Below, piece by piece: positions 17,925 through 27,175 of a stretch of 64,000 bases of DNA. Source of the DNA: an uncultured Desulfomonile sp. Lineage in GTDB: Bacteria; Desulfobacterota; Desulfomonilia; Desulfomonilales; Desulfomonilaceae. Within the stretch, counting starts at the first letter, position 1. The number at the start of each line of letters is the position of its first letter. Where the stretch lies: NCBI GenBank assembly GCA_903952205.1, contig CAJBEZ010000038.1, positions 1 through 64,000 of the forward strand, given 5' to 3'. The position numbers and the translations under genes are program-made. The notes beneath the pieces are model-generated. The model made no database searches. It saw nothing but the letters and a program-made list of their open reading frames with translations, and had not been told where the DNA came from.

Positions 17925-18971
17925 TTAGTATGTGAACGGCCAATTTTTAAAGCTGGTCTTGATACGAGTCCAGATCCCGTTAAGACCGGTAGGTTCGACA
18001 ATTAAAAAGATCATTATCAGGAGTCCGAACGCGGCGATGTTCCATTCCTCATCATACCGGCCATGAAGAAATACGAATTGGCGCCCCATAAAATCCGCAA
18101 AGCCCTTTATGATATCCGGCATCGCTGTCAGAAAAACCGCACCGAAGATGGACCCCAAAATAGACCCGAGGCCACCGATAATAATCATGGCTATGTATTC
18201 GATAGAGAGCAGAAGCGTGAAATTCTCCGGATGGAGATAGGTCGTTGAATAGGAGTAAAGCCCTCCGGCGACTCCTCCGTAAAAAGAACTGATCGCAAAG
18301 GCCATCACTTTGTATTTGGTCAGGTTTATGCCGATAACTTCGGCCGCCACATCCCGATCACGGATTGCCACAAAGGCTCGCCCGATCCTTGTCCTGGCGA
18401 GATTTTTGGCCCCTAGGGTTAGAATGGTCACAAAAAAGATCGTAACATAAAAAAGTTTGGACGGATCTCCCAAAGTGTAGCCGAAAATGGTCGGAGCGGG
18501 AACTGAAATTCCTCGAACACCCATGGTCAAAGAGTCCCAATGGGTTATGCCATATTCCACAACCACTCCGAAAGACATCGTGGCCATGGCGAGGTAGAGC
18601 CCTTTCAGACGAAGACAGGGGAACCCCAGGAGGATCCCAAAAAATGCCGCTACGATACCTCCAGCGGGGATGGTCAGCCAAAAAGGCGTGTTCAATTTGG
18701 ATGCCAGGATTGCCGAGGTATAGGCGCCTATGGCCACGAAGGCCGCATGCCCCAAAGAGATCTGCCCTGTAAGACCAGTAAGAATGTTCAATCCTATAGC
18801 CGCAATTACTGCAATCCCGGATATATTGACCATGTAGATTATGTATGGATCAGCCCAGAGCGGCAGAGACAATAGCGCTAAGCAAAACAGGATCAACCAG
18901 AGCTTGCCCCAGATCGTCTGGAAGATTCTCATGTCTTCTCTATAGGATTCTCTAAAAGTTTTGCTTCTCAT
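17925..18971 (-). CDS. livM: Branched-chain-type ABC transporter permease LivM
   Basis: 348 aa with about nine hydrophobic segments. GLNILTGLTGQISLGHAAFVAIGAY is the LivM signature, and the EAA-like loop is in GRAFVAIRDRDVAAEVIGIN. GAAGGA lies 5 nt before the ATG at 18971. A later ATG (18932) is possible but lacks a better ribosome site. It pairs with LivH to form the transmembrane channel and is energised by LivG/LivF. Confidence 0.88.
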   Translation of the reverse strand: MRSKTFRESYREDMRIFQTIWGKLWLILFCLALLSLPLWADPYIIYMVNISGIAVIAAIGLNILTGLTGQISLGHAAFVAIGAYTSAILASKLNTPFWLTIPAGGIVAAFFGILLGFPCLRLKGLYLAMATMSFGVVVEYGITHWDSLTMGVRGISVPAPTIFGYTLGDPSKLFYVTIFFVTILTLGAKNLARTRIGRAFVAIRDRDVAAEVIGINLTKYKVMAFAISSFYGGVAGGLYSYSTTYLHPENFTLLLSIEYIAMIIIGGLGSILGSIFGAVFLTAMPDIIKGFADFMGRQFVFLHGRYDEEWNIAAFGLLIMIFLIVEPTGLNGIWTRIKTSFKNWPFTY

Positions 18972-19031
18972 AGTTCCTTCAGGATAGGCGCCAAAATCGC
19001 CTCTCCGTTTCCTAGCCCAAACACAGTCAAG

Positions 19032-19922
19032 TTACACCCGCTCTATTTCCTTTTTCCCGAACAACCCATAGGGCCTGATCATGAGAACCAGAAACAGCAC
19101 GACAAAAGCTGTCAAATCTTTTACACCCGGCATCGTCTGGTCCAGATAACCACCCACCAAAGTTTCCAGCACGCCTATCACCAGCCCGCCGACGATGGCC
19201 CCGGGAATGCTCTCCAGCCCGCCGAGAATAACTGCGGGAAAAGCCTTGATGGCCACCAGACAAATGGCTATGTTAAGCACCATTACATTGGCCAGGAAGA
19301 TCCCCGCCACAGCAGCGATGGCGAACGAAAGGCCCCAAGTTAGCGCAAACACTCTCTTGACACTGATTCCCATCAACATTGCAGTGTCCTGATCGTTGGC
19401 CACACCTCGCATTGCGAGCCCCACTCGTGAAAATCGAAAGAAAAGAAAAAACAGAATAACCATCAGCCCTGATATGAGCATCGCCCAGAGGTGAGTATAT
19501 GACAGCACCAAACCTTTGAGGACCAGTGTCTGTTCTGAAAGCTGTGAAGGGAATATCTTGTTGTCATGTCCGAAAATGATTCCGGAAACGCTCCTCAAGA
19601 ATATTGACAGACCAATCGTGACCATGACAACGGCAAATTGAGGTTCCCCAATCATGGGTCGCAGGATGAGTCGTTCGGTAGCCAGCCCGAAGAACATGGC
19701 AATCACTGTGGTCATCAGAACGGCCCAAAGAAAAGGAATTCCCGCAACAACAAGGGCATAACAAACAAAGGCGCCCACCATCATCGCCTCACCGTGAGCG
19801 AAGTTCATAATATCGGTGGCCTTATAAATTAGAACAAATCCAAGCGCCACCAGCGCATACAAGCTTCCAACAGCTATGCCTGATATTACGAGCTGTAAAA
19901 AGTAAATGGCCCCTTCAGTCAA
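19032..19922 (-). CDS. livH: Branched-chain-type ABC transporter permease LivH
   Basis: 296 aa inner-membrane protein of eight or so helices. GIAVGSLYALVALGFVLIYKATDIMNFAHGEAMMVGAF is the LivH N-terminal hallmark, and GMRGVANDQDTAMLMGISVKRV is the ATPase-contact loop. The start is a TTG at 19922 with GGGAG upstream; no ATG gives a complete N-terminus. It lies 98 nt downstream of the acyl-CoA synthetase gene in the same operon and 60 nt before livM. Confidence 0.88.
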   Translation of the reverse strand: MTEGAIYFLQLVISGIAVGSLYALVALGFVLIYKATDIMNFAHGEAMMVGAFVCYALVVAGIPFLWAVLMTTVIAMFFGLATERLILRPMIGEPQFAVVMVTIGLSIFLRSVSGIIFGHDNKIFPSQLSEQTLVLKGLVLSYTHLWAMLISGLMVILFFLFFRFSRVGLAMRGVANDQDTAMLMGISVKRVFALTWGLSFAIAAVAGIFLANVMVLNIAICLVAIKAFPAVILGGLESIPGAIVGGLVIGVLETLVGGYLDQTMPGVKDLTAFVVLFLVLMIRPYGLFGKKEIERV

Positions 19923-20020
19923 CTTGGATATGCTCCCTTCAGTCCGTAAATATGATGTTCATGACAAATTGTTCGCCGAAAATCATGTAAAGGGAATTAA
20001 CTGAGTCTCAAATGTTCGAA

Positions 20021-21817
20021 TTAGTACATCGACTCAATCAGGTCTTTAAATTTCTTTTCTATGTTGGCCCTTTTCACTTTCATGGTCGCTGTCAATTCTT
20101 CGTCGTCCTGATCCAGTTCCTTGTCCAATATGACAAACTTTTTGATCTTTTCCACTTGAGCAAAGTTGCTGTTGGTCTTTCCGACCTCAGCCTGAATTAG
20201 TTTTCTCACCTCTGGGTGGGTCGCCAGGCTTTTGTAATTGGTATAAGCAATCCGATTATTCTGAGCCCAGTAAGCTACATTCTCCAGTTCGATCTGAATA
20301 AGGCACGACACATACTTGCGACGATCACCAATCACTATGGCTTCTTTGATATAGGGGCTGAATTTTAGGCTGTTCTCCAACTCCGACGGCGCAATGTTTT
20401 TTCCACCAGCGGTGATAATTATATCCTTCTTCCTGTCCGTTATCTTCAAGTGCCCGTCGTCATCCAATTCCCCCACATCCCCTGTGTGGAGCCATCCGTC
20501 GATTACAACCTCCCTGGTCGCTTCTGGGGCTCCGTAATAACCGGCGAAAACGGAATCCCCTCTCTGAAGGATCTCTCCATCTTCCGCCAGCTTGATTTCT
20601 ACTCCAGGTATAGGTTTCCCTACACCGCCAATCTTGATTTCTCCGTCTCGTGGCACGAACGAAATACCGCTCATTTCAGTCATACCGTAGCATTCGCGCA
20701 CGGGCACGCCTATAGCATGGTAGAATCTCATCAGATCAGGGGATAATGGAGCCGCTCCACTGACGAAAATACGGGCGTCCAGAAGCCCCAGATGGTTTCG
20801 CAAAGGTCTAAAGAGAAGTAAGTACGCCATCCCGTATAGGGCTTTCCAATGGAGTGGAATCGGTCTCTTTTTTAACTTCAACTCGGAAACCTTCATGCCG
20901 ATTGGAAACATGGCGCTAAAGATCCATCGCTTGAAAAATATTGAATCCTGAACCTTTATCATGACATTAGAGTGCATCTTCTCCCATATACGGGGAACAT
21001 TGAGAAAGGCTGTAGGTGAAATCTCGCTTAGATCCTCCTGAAGAGTCGCTACACTCTCCGCAAAATTGACAGCGCATCCAGCCCACATGGGGAAAATCAG
21101 CGAAAACATTCGCTCCGCTATATGACAAAGAGGCAATGCGGAAACAAAGGAGTCCGTGTAACGGAAGTTCAGGACCTCGGCAAGGCCTCGAATCATCGCT
21201 ATCATGTTCTTGTGTGTAATCATGGCGCCTTTCGGCTGCCCCGTGGTTCCGGAAGTATATACTATAATGGCTGGATCATCGGGCCTGGTCTCGTTTACCA
21301 TTTGCTCGAACAAGTGAGGTTCTTTTGTGTTGATTTCGAAGCCTAGGGACTCAACATCCTTGAAACTTATGACCATCGTATCCCTGTATCGGCGAAGCCC
21401 CTTCATATCCACGACTATGATCTTCTTCAACCTTGGAAGACTGTCTTTGACCTCCAGGATCTTGTCGACCTGTTCCTGGTCCTTGGCCACGATAAAGCTG
21501 GATTCTGAGTTTTCCAGTATATACCGCACCTGGGACGCTACATCCGTGGGATATATACCAACTGTGACAGCCGAAGAACTCTGAGTCGCCAGATCCGCAT
21601 AAAGCCATTCCCGACAGTTATCACCTAAGATCGAGAGTTTGTCGCCTTTCTCCAATCCGAGTTTCTTGATGCCCAGAGCGAAATAGCATACATGGTCCCA
21701 GTACTCATCCCAAGTGGTGCGTTGCCAGATCCCCAGGTCCTTTTCTCTGAGCGCCACCCTGTCGGAATACAGTTTGCTGTTTCTCGCCAAGAGCTTTGGT
21801 ATGGTGTCGAGTTCCAT
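20021..21817 (-). CDS. Long-chain-type acyl-CoA synthetase (AMP-binding)
   Basis: 598 aa from the ATG at 21817, with AAAGGG 6 nt upstream; a GTG five codons earlier is less likely. Adenylate-forming enzyme: P-loop-like IVYTSGTTGQPKGAMITHK, the A5 motif ECYGMTEMSG, WLHTGDVGELDDDGHLKITDRKKDIIITAGGKNIAPSELE (A7-A8), and the C-terminal catalytic-Lys region in TATMKVKRANIEKKF. It converts a carboxylic acid, ATP and CoA to acyl-CoA. Its position between livG and livH suggests that the acid is taken up by this transporter and activated at once. Confidence 0.88.
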   Translation of the reverse strand: MELDTIPKLLARNSKLYSDRVALREKDLGIWQRTTWDEYWDHVCYFALGIKKLGLEKGDKLSILGDNCREWLYADLATQSSSAVTVGIYPTDVASQVRYILENSESSFIVAKDQEQVDKILEVKDSLPRLKKIIVVDMKGLRRYRDTMVISFKDVESLGFEINTKEPHLFEQMVNETRPDDPAIIVYTSGTTGQPKGAMITHKNMIAMIRGLAEVLNFRYTDSFVSALPLCHIAERMFSLIFPMWAGCAVNFAESVATLQEDLSEISPTAFLNVPRIWEKMHSNVMIKVQDSIFFKRWIFSAMFPIGMKVSELKLKKRPIPLHWKALYGMAYLLLFRPLRNHLGLLDARIFVSGAAPLSPDLMRFYHAIGVPVRECYGMTEMSGISFVPRDGEIKIGGVGKPIPGVEIKLAEDGEILQRGDSVFAGYYGAPEATREVVIDGWLHTGDVGELDDDGHLKITDRKKDIIITAGGKNIAPSELENSLKFSPYIKEAIVIGDRRKYVSCLIQIELENVAYWAQNNRIAYTNYKSLATHPEVRKLIQAEVGKTNSNFAQVEKIKKFVILDKELDQDDEELTATMKVKRANIEKKFKDLIESMY

Positions 21818-21841
21818 GATCGACCCTTTCACGCTGACGTC

Positions 21842-22600
21842 CTACTGTCCCAGATAGGCTGCAATCACTTTCGGATTTGATTGTACCTCTAATGGTGATC
21901 CCTCGCCGATTTTGGACCCGAAGTCCAGAACCGTGACCGTGTCCGCAATATCCATTACCACTCCCATATCATGTTCCACCATTATAATGGTGATCCCCAT
22001 TTCCTCTTTTATATCGAGTACAAAACGGGCGATATCCTCCGTTTCCTCCACATTCATCCCGGCCACCGGTTCATCGAGCAAAAGGATCTTGGGTTTCATT
22101 GCCAGCGCCCGGCCAAACTCTACCCGTTTCTGAATTCCGTATGGAAGAGAGCCCACCGCTTTCTTGCGGACTTTCTCAATCTCAAGAAAATCAATAATTC
22201 TCTCTACCTGAAGCCTACTCTCCTCCTCCTGTCTCAAGGCTTTGCCGAAGAAGAGCGAGCATGATAAAATACCAGAAGTCATGTGGGTATGGCAGCCCAG
22301 CATCAGGTTATCTATCACGCTCATGTTGGCAAACAGTTCTATGTTCTGAAATGTGCGGGCAATTCCCTTTTCAGCAATCTCGTTGGGTTTAAGATGGGAA
22401 ATATTCTCGCCCCTAAGGAGTATTTCACCCAACGTTGGATGATAGACACCGCTGATGCAGTTAAAAAGAGATGTCTTCCCGGCCCCGTTAGGGCCAATCA
22501 CAGCATGCAATTCCCCTTCCCTGACGGTCATGTCTAGTGCGGTAAGGGCTATAATCCCACCAAAACGCAGCGAAAGGTTTTTGATCTCAAGTAGTTCCAT
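21842..22600 (-). CDS. livG: Branched-chain-type ABC transporter ATPase LivG
   Basis: 252 aa from ATG 22600, with GGTGA just upstream; a GTG two codons earlier is an alternative. Walker A GPNGAGKTS, signature LPYGIQKRVEFGRAL, Walker B ILLLDEPVAGMN, H-loop VEHDMGVVMDIAD. The long insert after the Q-loop and the C-terminal SPLEVQSNPKVIAAYLG are typical of LivG. The signature motif is the YG-type usual for this subfamily. It lies 24 nt upstream of the acyl-CoA synthetase gene. Confidence 0.88.
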   Translation of the reverse strand: MELLEIKNLSLRFGGIIALTALDMTVREGELHAVIGPNGAGKTSLFNCISGVYHPTLGEILLRGENISHLKPNEIAEKGIARTFQNIELFANMSVIDNLMLGCHTHMTSGILSCSLFFGKALRQEEESRLQVERIIDFLEIEKVRKKAVGSLPYGIQKRVEFGRALAMKPKILLLDEPVAGMNVEETEDIARFVLDIKEEMGITIIMVEHDMGVVMDIADTVTVLDFGSKIGEGSPLEVQSNPKVIAAYLGQ

Positions 22601-22615
22601 TATCACCGAATTCCG

Positions 22616-23410
22616 TTAAGACAACCAGCGTTTGCGTCGTTTATAGTGTTTGACGCCAGCGTAACTTTTTCTCTCTTGGTCGTCGCTCACGCCCAGGTAA
22701 AATTCCTTGACATCGTCGTTTTCGAGTAAGCTCTCACTAGGTCCATCCAGAACCATTTTCCCGCCCTCCATGATGTACCCGTATTGGGCAAATTTAAGGG
22801 CAACAAGAGCGTTCTGTTCCACAAGCAATATCGATGTCTTCTGTTCACTGTTAATGCGCCTGAGTATGTCGAAAATCTCCTTTACCAGCATCGGAGCAAG
22901 TCCGAGTGATGGTTCGTCGAGCATGAGCAACTTAGGACGCGACATCAAAGCTCTCCCAATCGCCAGCATCTGCTGCTCCCCTCCGCTCAAAAGCACCGCT
23001 TGCTGCTTGTAACGGCGACGAAGGTTGGGGAAATACTCCATCACCATATCGAGATCCTGCTTTGCGCCATCACGGTCTCTGCGGGTGTGCGCTCCAATCC
23101 ATAGATTTTCAACCACGTTCAGATCCGAGAAAACACGTCTACCTTCAGGAACAAGACAAATTCCCATCCTTACTATCGCGTCAGGGTCGTGAGTCGCGAT
23201 GGATCGACCCTTAAATTCAATGTCCCCCTCTGAGAGTTCACCATTCTGAAACCTGAGTATGCCGCAAATGGTTTTGAGCGTAGTAGTTTTACCTGCGGCG
23301 TTCGCTCCCAGTAGCGCGACAACTTGCCCGTCGGCAACTTCCAGTGAGATCCCTTTCAAGACCATGATCACGTTATTATAAACTACCTGGATATTGTTTA
23401 CCTTGAGCAT
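22616..23410 (-). CDS. livF: Branched-chain-type ABC transporter ATPase LivF
   Basis: 264 aa. Walker A GANAAGKTT (Ala in place of the usual Gly), signature LLSGGEQQMLAIGRAL, Walker B LLMLDEPSLGLAP, and VEQNALVALKFAQYGYIMEGG. A basic tail of about 20 residues beyond the usual end (KSYAGVKHYKRRKRWLS) is unusual for LivF. GGAGAG lies 9 nt before the ATG. It is 15 nt upstream of livG and first of the transport genes in transcription order. Confidence 0.87.
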   Translation of the reverse strand: MLKVNNIQVVYNNVIMVLKGISLEVADGQVVALLGANAAGKTTTLKTICGILRFQNGELSEGDIEFKGRSIATHDPDAIVRMGICLVPEGRRVFSDLNVVENLWIGAHTRRDRDGAKQDLDMVMEYFPNLRRRYKQQAVLLSGGEQQMLAIGRALMSRPKLLMLDEPSLGLAPMLVKEIFDILRRINSEQKTSILLVEQNALVALKFAQYGYIMEGGKMVLDGPSESLLENDDVKEFYLGVSDDQERKSYAGVKHYKRRKRWLS

Positions 23411-23519
23411 AAATAGCGCTCTCCATCTCTAAGAAGAGAAAAACATGCGACGCCTATTGCGTGCAAAGAACTCAAGCCCGGACCAACGAGCTGAATCTGG
23501 GTCAACTTTCCGTCTTCGT

Positions 23520-24692
23520 CTAAATCCTTTCCAAAACTACGGCAAAGCCCATGCCGCCGCCAGCGCAGAGGGACGCGACTCCCAGATTCAGATTATCTGC
23601 GAGCATACCGTGGAAAAGCGTGACAATTAGCCTACAGCCAGTTGCCCCTACTGGATGACCCAGCGCAATTCCACTTCCGTAAGGGTTGGTTTTGTCGCGA
23701 TCCAGTCCAAGTTCCCGTTCGCACGCTAAATATTGAGCTGCAAAGGCTTCGTTGATTTCGAAGCGATCTATGTCGCTGAGTCCAAGTCCAGACGCCTTAA
23801 GTGCGCCCCTTATGGCCGGGACAGGACCGATGCCCATGATATTCGGATCAACCCCGACCACACTGTATCCCTTGATCTGCATCAATGGCTGGAGCCCTAT
23901 TTCTTTGGCCCTCGCGAGGGTAGTAACAATGACGGCGGCGGCGGCGTCGTTCATCCCGCACGCATTGCCGGCTGTCACAGTGCCGTCCTTCTTGAATGCC
24001 GGAGGAAGCTTGGCAAGTTGCTCCAGTGTCAGATTAGGCCTAACGTGTTCATCACTATCGAATAAGAATTGTTCTTTCTTGGATCTCGTCACCGGGACAG
24101 GAATGATTTCCGATTTGAACCTGCCCTCCTGAATGGCTCTTGCGGCTCTATGATGGCTTAAAAGGGCAAATTCATCCTGTTCCTGACGGGAAATATCGTG
24201 CTTTTCCGCAAGGTTCTCGGCTGTAAGTCCCATGCCCACTCCGATGGGGTGCTCTTGCATGCCTTTCCAAAGAAGATCATAAGCCTGAAGGTGCTTAATA
24301 CGCTGCCCCCATCGAGCGGATTCCATTATATAGGGCGCATTGCTCATGCTTTCGACACCCCCTGCCAGAGCGATATCGACTTCACCGCAATGAACAGCCT
24401 GAACAGCGCTTATCACTGCCTGCATGGAAGAACCGCAAGTGGAGTTGATGGTGAATCCCGGCACACTGACTGGAATCCCGGTCCGATAGGCGGCAATTCG
24501 CGCTATATTCTGGTCCAGGGGAGCAAAACAGTTACCGAAGATAACTTTACCGATTGGCAAAGTCTCGCCTGTCGCTTTTACGGCCTTATCCATCACCAGT
24601 TGAGCCAGGTCAGCGGCAGGCACGGCTTTCAGCGTGCCTCCAAAATCGCCCAAAGGGGTTCTATAGGCATTTGCAATGACAATTCTATCCAT
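23520..24692 (-). CDS. Acetyl-CoA C-acetyltransferase (thiolase)
   Basis: 390 aa, full length. Catalytic Cys C86 in NSTCGSSMQA, GHPVGATG with the catalytic His near the C-terminus, and the second Cys in LCAGGGMG. NEAFAAQ, the thiolase active-site Asn loop, is also present. It catalyses thiolytic cleavage of 3-oxoacyl-CoA or acetoacetyl-CoA formation. GGAGG lies 9 nt before the ATG. Directly upstream is only a truncated hydroxyacyl-CoA dehydrogenase, so the usual dehydrogenase-thiolase pair is broken. Confidence 0.9.
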   Translation of the reverse strand: MDRIVIANAYRTPLGDFGGTLKAVPAADLAQLVMDKAVKATGETLPIGKVIFGNCFAPLDQNIARIAAYRTGIPVSVPGFTINSTCGSSMQAVISAVQAVHCGEVDIALAGGVESMSNAPYIMESARWGQRIKHLQAYDLLWKGMQEHPIGVGMGLTAENLAEKHDISRQEQDEFALLSHHRAARAIQEGRFKSEIIPVPVTRSKKEQFLFDSDEHVRPNLTLEQLAKLPPAFKKDGTVTAGNACGMNDAAAAVIVTTLARAKEIGLQPLMQIKGYSVVGVDPNIMGIGPVPAIRGALKASGLGLSDIDRFEINEAFAAQYLACERELGLDRDKTNPYGSGIALGHPVGATGCRLIVTLFHGMLADNLNLGVASLCAGGGMGFAVVLERI

Positions 24693-24715
24693 AGCTTATC
24701 GACCTCCTGCCTGAT

Positions 24716-25042
24716 TCAACGGTAACAACAGCGAAGCTGATTGGAATTATAATCCTCATAAACGGCCTCAATTATCAGGTCACAATCGCTCATTGCCTCA
24801 AGAGCAGAGGAGCCCCTTATCCTAGAAAGAATGTTCTCCGGAACAGTTTCCGGGAAAATGCCTTTTTCGACCATCCGTTGCAAAGAAGAGGCAATCCGCG
24901 CGATTGAACGATCCACCAAACTTTTTTCCGAGTCCAGTGCCACTACATCGTAGTCGGCCATTGCGGCTACCTGCGCTATGCCTGTCCCCATTAAGCCCAA
25001 CCCGACAACGCCTATGACTTTAAATCCCGCCACTGGTACCAT
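24716..25042 (-). pseudogene. 3-hydroxyacyl-CoA dehydrogenase, C-terminally truncated
   Basis: From an ATG at 25042 (AAGG upstream), 108 codons read as the N-terminal NAD-binding half of a 3-hydroxyacyl-CoA dehydrogenase: IGVVGLGLMGTGIAQVAA (Rossmann Gly-rich loop) and ALEAMSDCDLIIEAVYED. The reading then turns to unrelated residues (NSNQLRCCYR) and stops 23 nt before the thiolase ATG. The family is about 280-310 aa with an essential His/Glu in the missing part, so the product should not be active as dehydrogenase. The pattern suggests an internal deletion joining the gene's first third to the thiolase leader. Its start overlaps the end of the TetR gene by 23 nt. Confidence 0.75.
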
Positions 25043-25694
25043 TTTCTGAGCCTTTGCTTGAATTCGATTGCATTTGTTCAACCGTTCTCTCAATCGAGAT
25101 TTCCTCTCTTACCAGGCCGTTAAGAAAAACCTCTCGGAATGTTCTGACATAAAGCTCTCCGTCCAGATGGTATCTGTTGAGAACCCACTGATGGAGCACC
25201 CCGTCATGAAGCGCCATGAAGGTCAAAGCCGCAACGTCAGGGTCAAGATTTTTCTTGAAAAGTCCCTGTCGTATTCCCTGGCTGATTATTTCACTGATTA
25301 CCTTGCGATATTCAAGGTATGTACCTTTGAGCGCGGGTTCAAAATCCACGTCCGCGTTAAGTTCCGTAGTAAGAAATGTCAGAAATACACATAAATGCTG
25401 GTTGTCCTGCGCAAATCTCGAATTGAAGCTGATGACGTCATGAATCCGATTTAAAGCGTTGCCGGAACTTTGCTTAAGGGTGTCAACCATGCCCCCTATG
25501 AATCGGGACTTGAATTCGTCAATAATCCTTAGAAGAAGATCCCCTTTGCCGCTGAAATGGGAATAGAGGGCCCCTTTTGTAAGGCCGGCCTTTGATGTGA
25601 TCTCGTGAACGGATGTGCCGTGATATCCCTTTCGGACAAATATCTCGAGAGCAGCCTGAATGATTTTGTTTTCGGTGTCGCCGCGTCGCTTCAT
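25020..25694 (-). CDS. TetR/AcrR-family transcriptional regulator
   Basis: 224 aa from the ATG at 25694. A TTG six codons earlier is possible but extends into the putative operator. The N-terminal HTH is clear: ENKIIQAALEIFVRKGYHGTSVHEITSKAGLTKGALYSHFSGKGDLL. The C-terminal helical domain is of the type found in fatty-acid and acyl-CoA regulators. It is divergent from the acyl-CoA dehydrogenase gene and leads the thiolase and liv/ligase genes, so it probably controls both transcription units in response to an acyl-CoA or acid ligand (inference). Confidence 0.87.
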   Translation of the reverse strand: MKRRGDTENKIIQAALEIFVRKGYHGTSVHEITSKAGLTKGALYSHFSGKGDLLLRIIDEFKSRFIGGMVDTLKQSSGNALNRIHDVISFNSRFAQDNQHLCVFLTFLTTELNADVDFEPALKGTYLEYRKVISEIISQGIRQGLFKKNLDPDVAALTFMALHDGVLHQWVLNRYHLDGELYVRTFREVFLNGLVREEISIERTVEQMQSNSSKGSENGTSGGI

Positions 25695-25708
25695 GTTCAG
25701 ATGATACC

Positions 25709-25726
25709 CCAATACTGACCGATTGG
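25709..25726. promoter_or_regulatory. Candidate TetR operator
   Basis: CCAAT-8 nt-ATTGG inverted repeat (25709-25726) around ACTGACCG, directly at the TetR start region and inside the divergent intergenic region. Spacing and position are those of a TetR self-regulation site. This is inferred from symmetry and context only. Confidence 0.35.
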
Positions 25727-25971
25727 TATTTAAATCTTTAATGGGTCGACTGTGATTTTGTCAAGATGTTTTGGAGATGTCACACAATGACTGGCTTTCA
25801 CTCAAGTTAACTAACTGATAGTGTTGATTAAGTGATATCAACATCCCTGTTTTTTTGTGACGGACAATTTGCAGATACATGCGGTTTTTCCTTGACAATT
25901 GTCGGCGCCAAGCAAAAATAAATGATCGTTTAGTATCTTAACTCGTTTAGATTCATGATAGGAGGTTTCTG

Positions 25972-27120
25972 ATGGACTACTCGCTCACTGATGAACAGAA
26001 ACAAATAGTGGAAGCCGCTCGAAAATTCGCGCTTAAAGAGTTCCCAAAAATCGCCAGAGAATGTGATAAAGAGGAAAGGTTTCCGAAAGACATTTGGCAA
26101 AAAGCAGGCGAACTTGGTTTTATGGGCATCTTTACCTCCACGGAATATGGCGGATTAGGCCTCGGGTGCCTGGAGCACGCCATGGTCATGGAAGAGTTCT
26201 GGCGGGTGGACCCTGGCGTCGGAAACATCCTACTGGCTGTTTTCGGCGCTGAAATCCTAGGAAGTTTCGGCACTCCGGACCAGAAGGAAAAATATTTGAG
26301 GCCCGTTGCAGAAGGCAAGGCGATCATCGGATGCGCGATCACTGAACCCAATGCGGGAAGCGACATCTTTGGAGTTAGGACGCGTGCGGTCAGAACAGAC
26401 AATGGCTATGTCATCAACGGCGGCAAGCAGTTTATAACGAATGGTAGCGTAGCCGATTTCCTGTTGGTTTTTTGTCTTACAAACCCCGAGGCTGGGAAGC
26501 CGGCGGAGCGCTTCAGCTTCCTAGTAGTTGAACGAGGTCGTAAAGGTTTCACCGCTAACAAACTCAAGGGTAAAATGGGCATTAGAGCCTCAGACACAGC
26601 GGAACTGGCGTTCGATGACGTTGAAGTGCCCATGGAAAATCTTATTGGCGGCACAGAAGGAAATGGCTTTATCCAGGTCATGCGCCTGTTCAACATCAAC
26701 CGCATGGTGGCCTCGGCCCAAGGAGTTGGTGTGGCGCAGGGAGCAATGGACAAGGCCGTAGCTTATATTCGGGAGCGGACTCAGTTTGGCGCTCCTCTGG
26801 CATCATTTCAGGGACTTCAGTTCAAAATAGCCAAGATGGCCGCTCGTGTGGAAAGCGCTCGTCTGCTTTACCACAAGGCCGCCTGGCTGATGGATCATGG
26901 ACAGGTGGATCGGAAGCTTGTTTCCATAGCCAAGTTAGTCGCGGGAGAAACAGCAGTGCGCGTCACCGACGAAGCGCTTCAGTTGCACGGCGGATACGGA
27001 TACATGGATGAATACGACGTGGAAAGATTTTATAGGGACGCCAAAATAGTTGAAATTTACGAAGGAACCAAAGAAATCGAAAAAATAACAATCGCCAGAG
27101 AAATTTTGGGCAGGATCTAA
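25972..27120 (+). CDS. Acyl-CoA dehydrogenase
   Basis: 382 aa, full length. Signatures: CAITEPNAGSD (FAD and substrate loop), GGKQFITNGSVADF, GFIQVMRLFNINRM, LQLHGGYGYMDEYDVERFYRDAKIVEIYEGTKEIEKITIAREILGR. The catalytic Glu is at the IYEGT segment, as in short- and medium-chain enzymes. AGGAGG lies 7 nt before the ATG. It oxidises acyl-CoA to 2-enoyl-CoA using electron-transfer flavoprotein. It is divergent from the TetR gene and probably under its control. Confidence 0.9.
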   Translation: MDYSLTDEQKQIVEAARKFALKEFPKIARECDKEERFPKDIWQKAGELGFMGIFTSTEYGGLGLGCLEHAMVMEEFWRVDPGVGNILLAVFGAEILGSFGTPDQKEKYLRPVAEGKAIIGCAITEPNAGSDIFGVRTRAVRTDNGYVINGGKQFITNGSVADFLLVFCLTNPEAGKPAERFSFLVVERGRKGFTANKLKGKMGIRASDTAELAFDDVEVPMENLIGGTEGNGFIQVMRLFNINRMVASAQGVGVAQGAMDKAVAYIRERTQFGAPLASFQGLQFKIAKMAARVESARLLYHKAAWLMDHGQVDRKLVSIAKLVAGETAVRVTDEALQLHGGYGYMDEYDVERFYRDAKIVEIYEGTKEIEKITIAREILGRI

Positions 27121-27175
27121 GCCCCACCGCACTGACTTTCATTGCGGCGTTTCAGATATTGAGGAGGTAAATATC

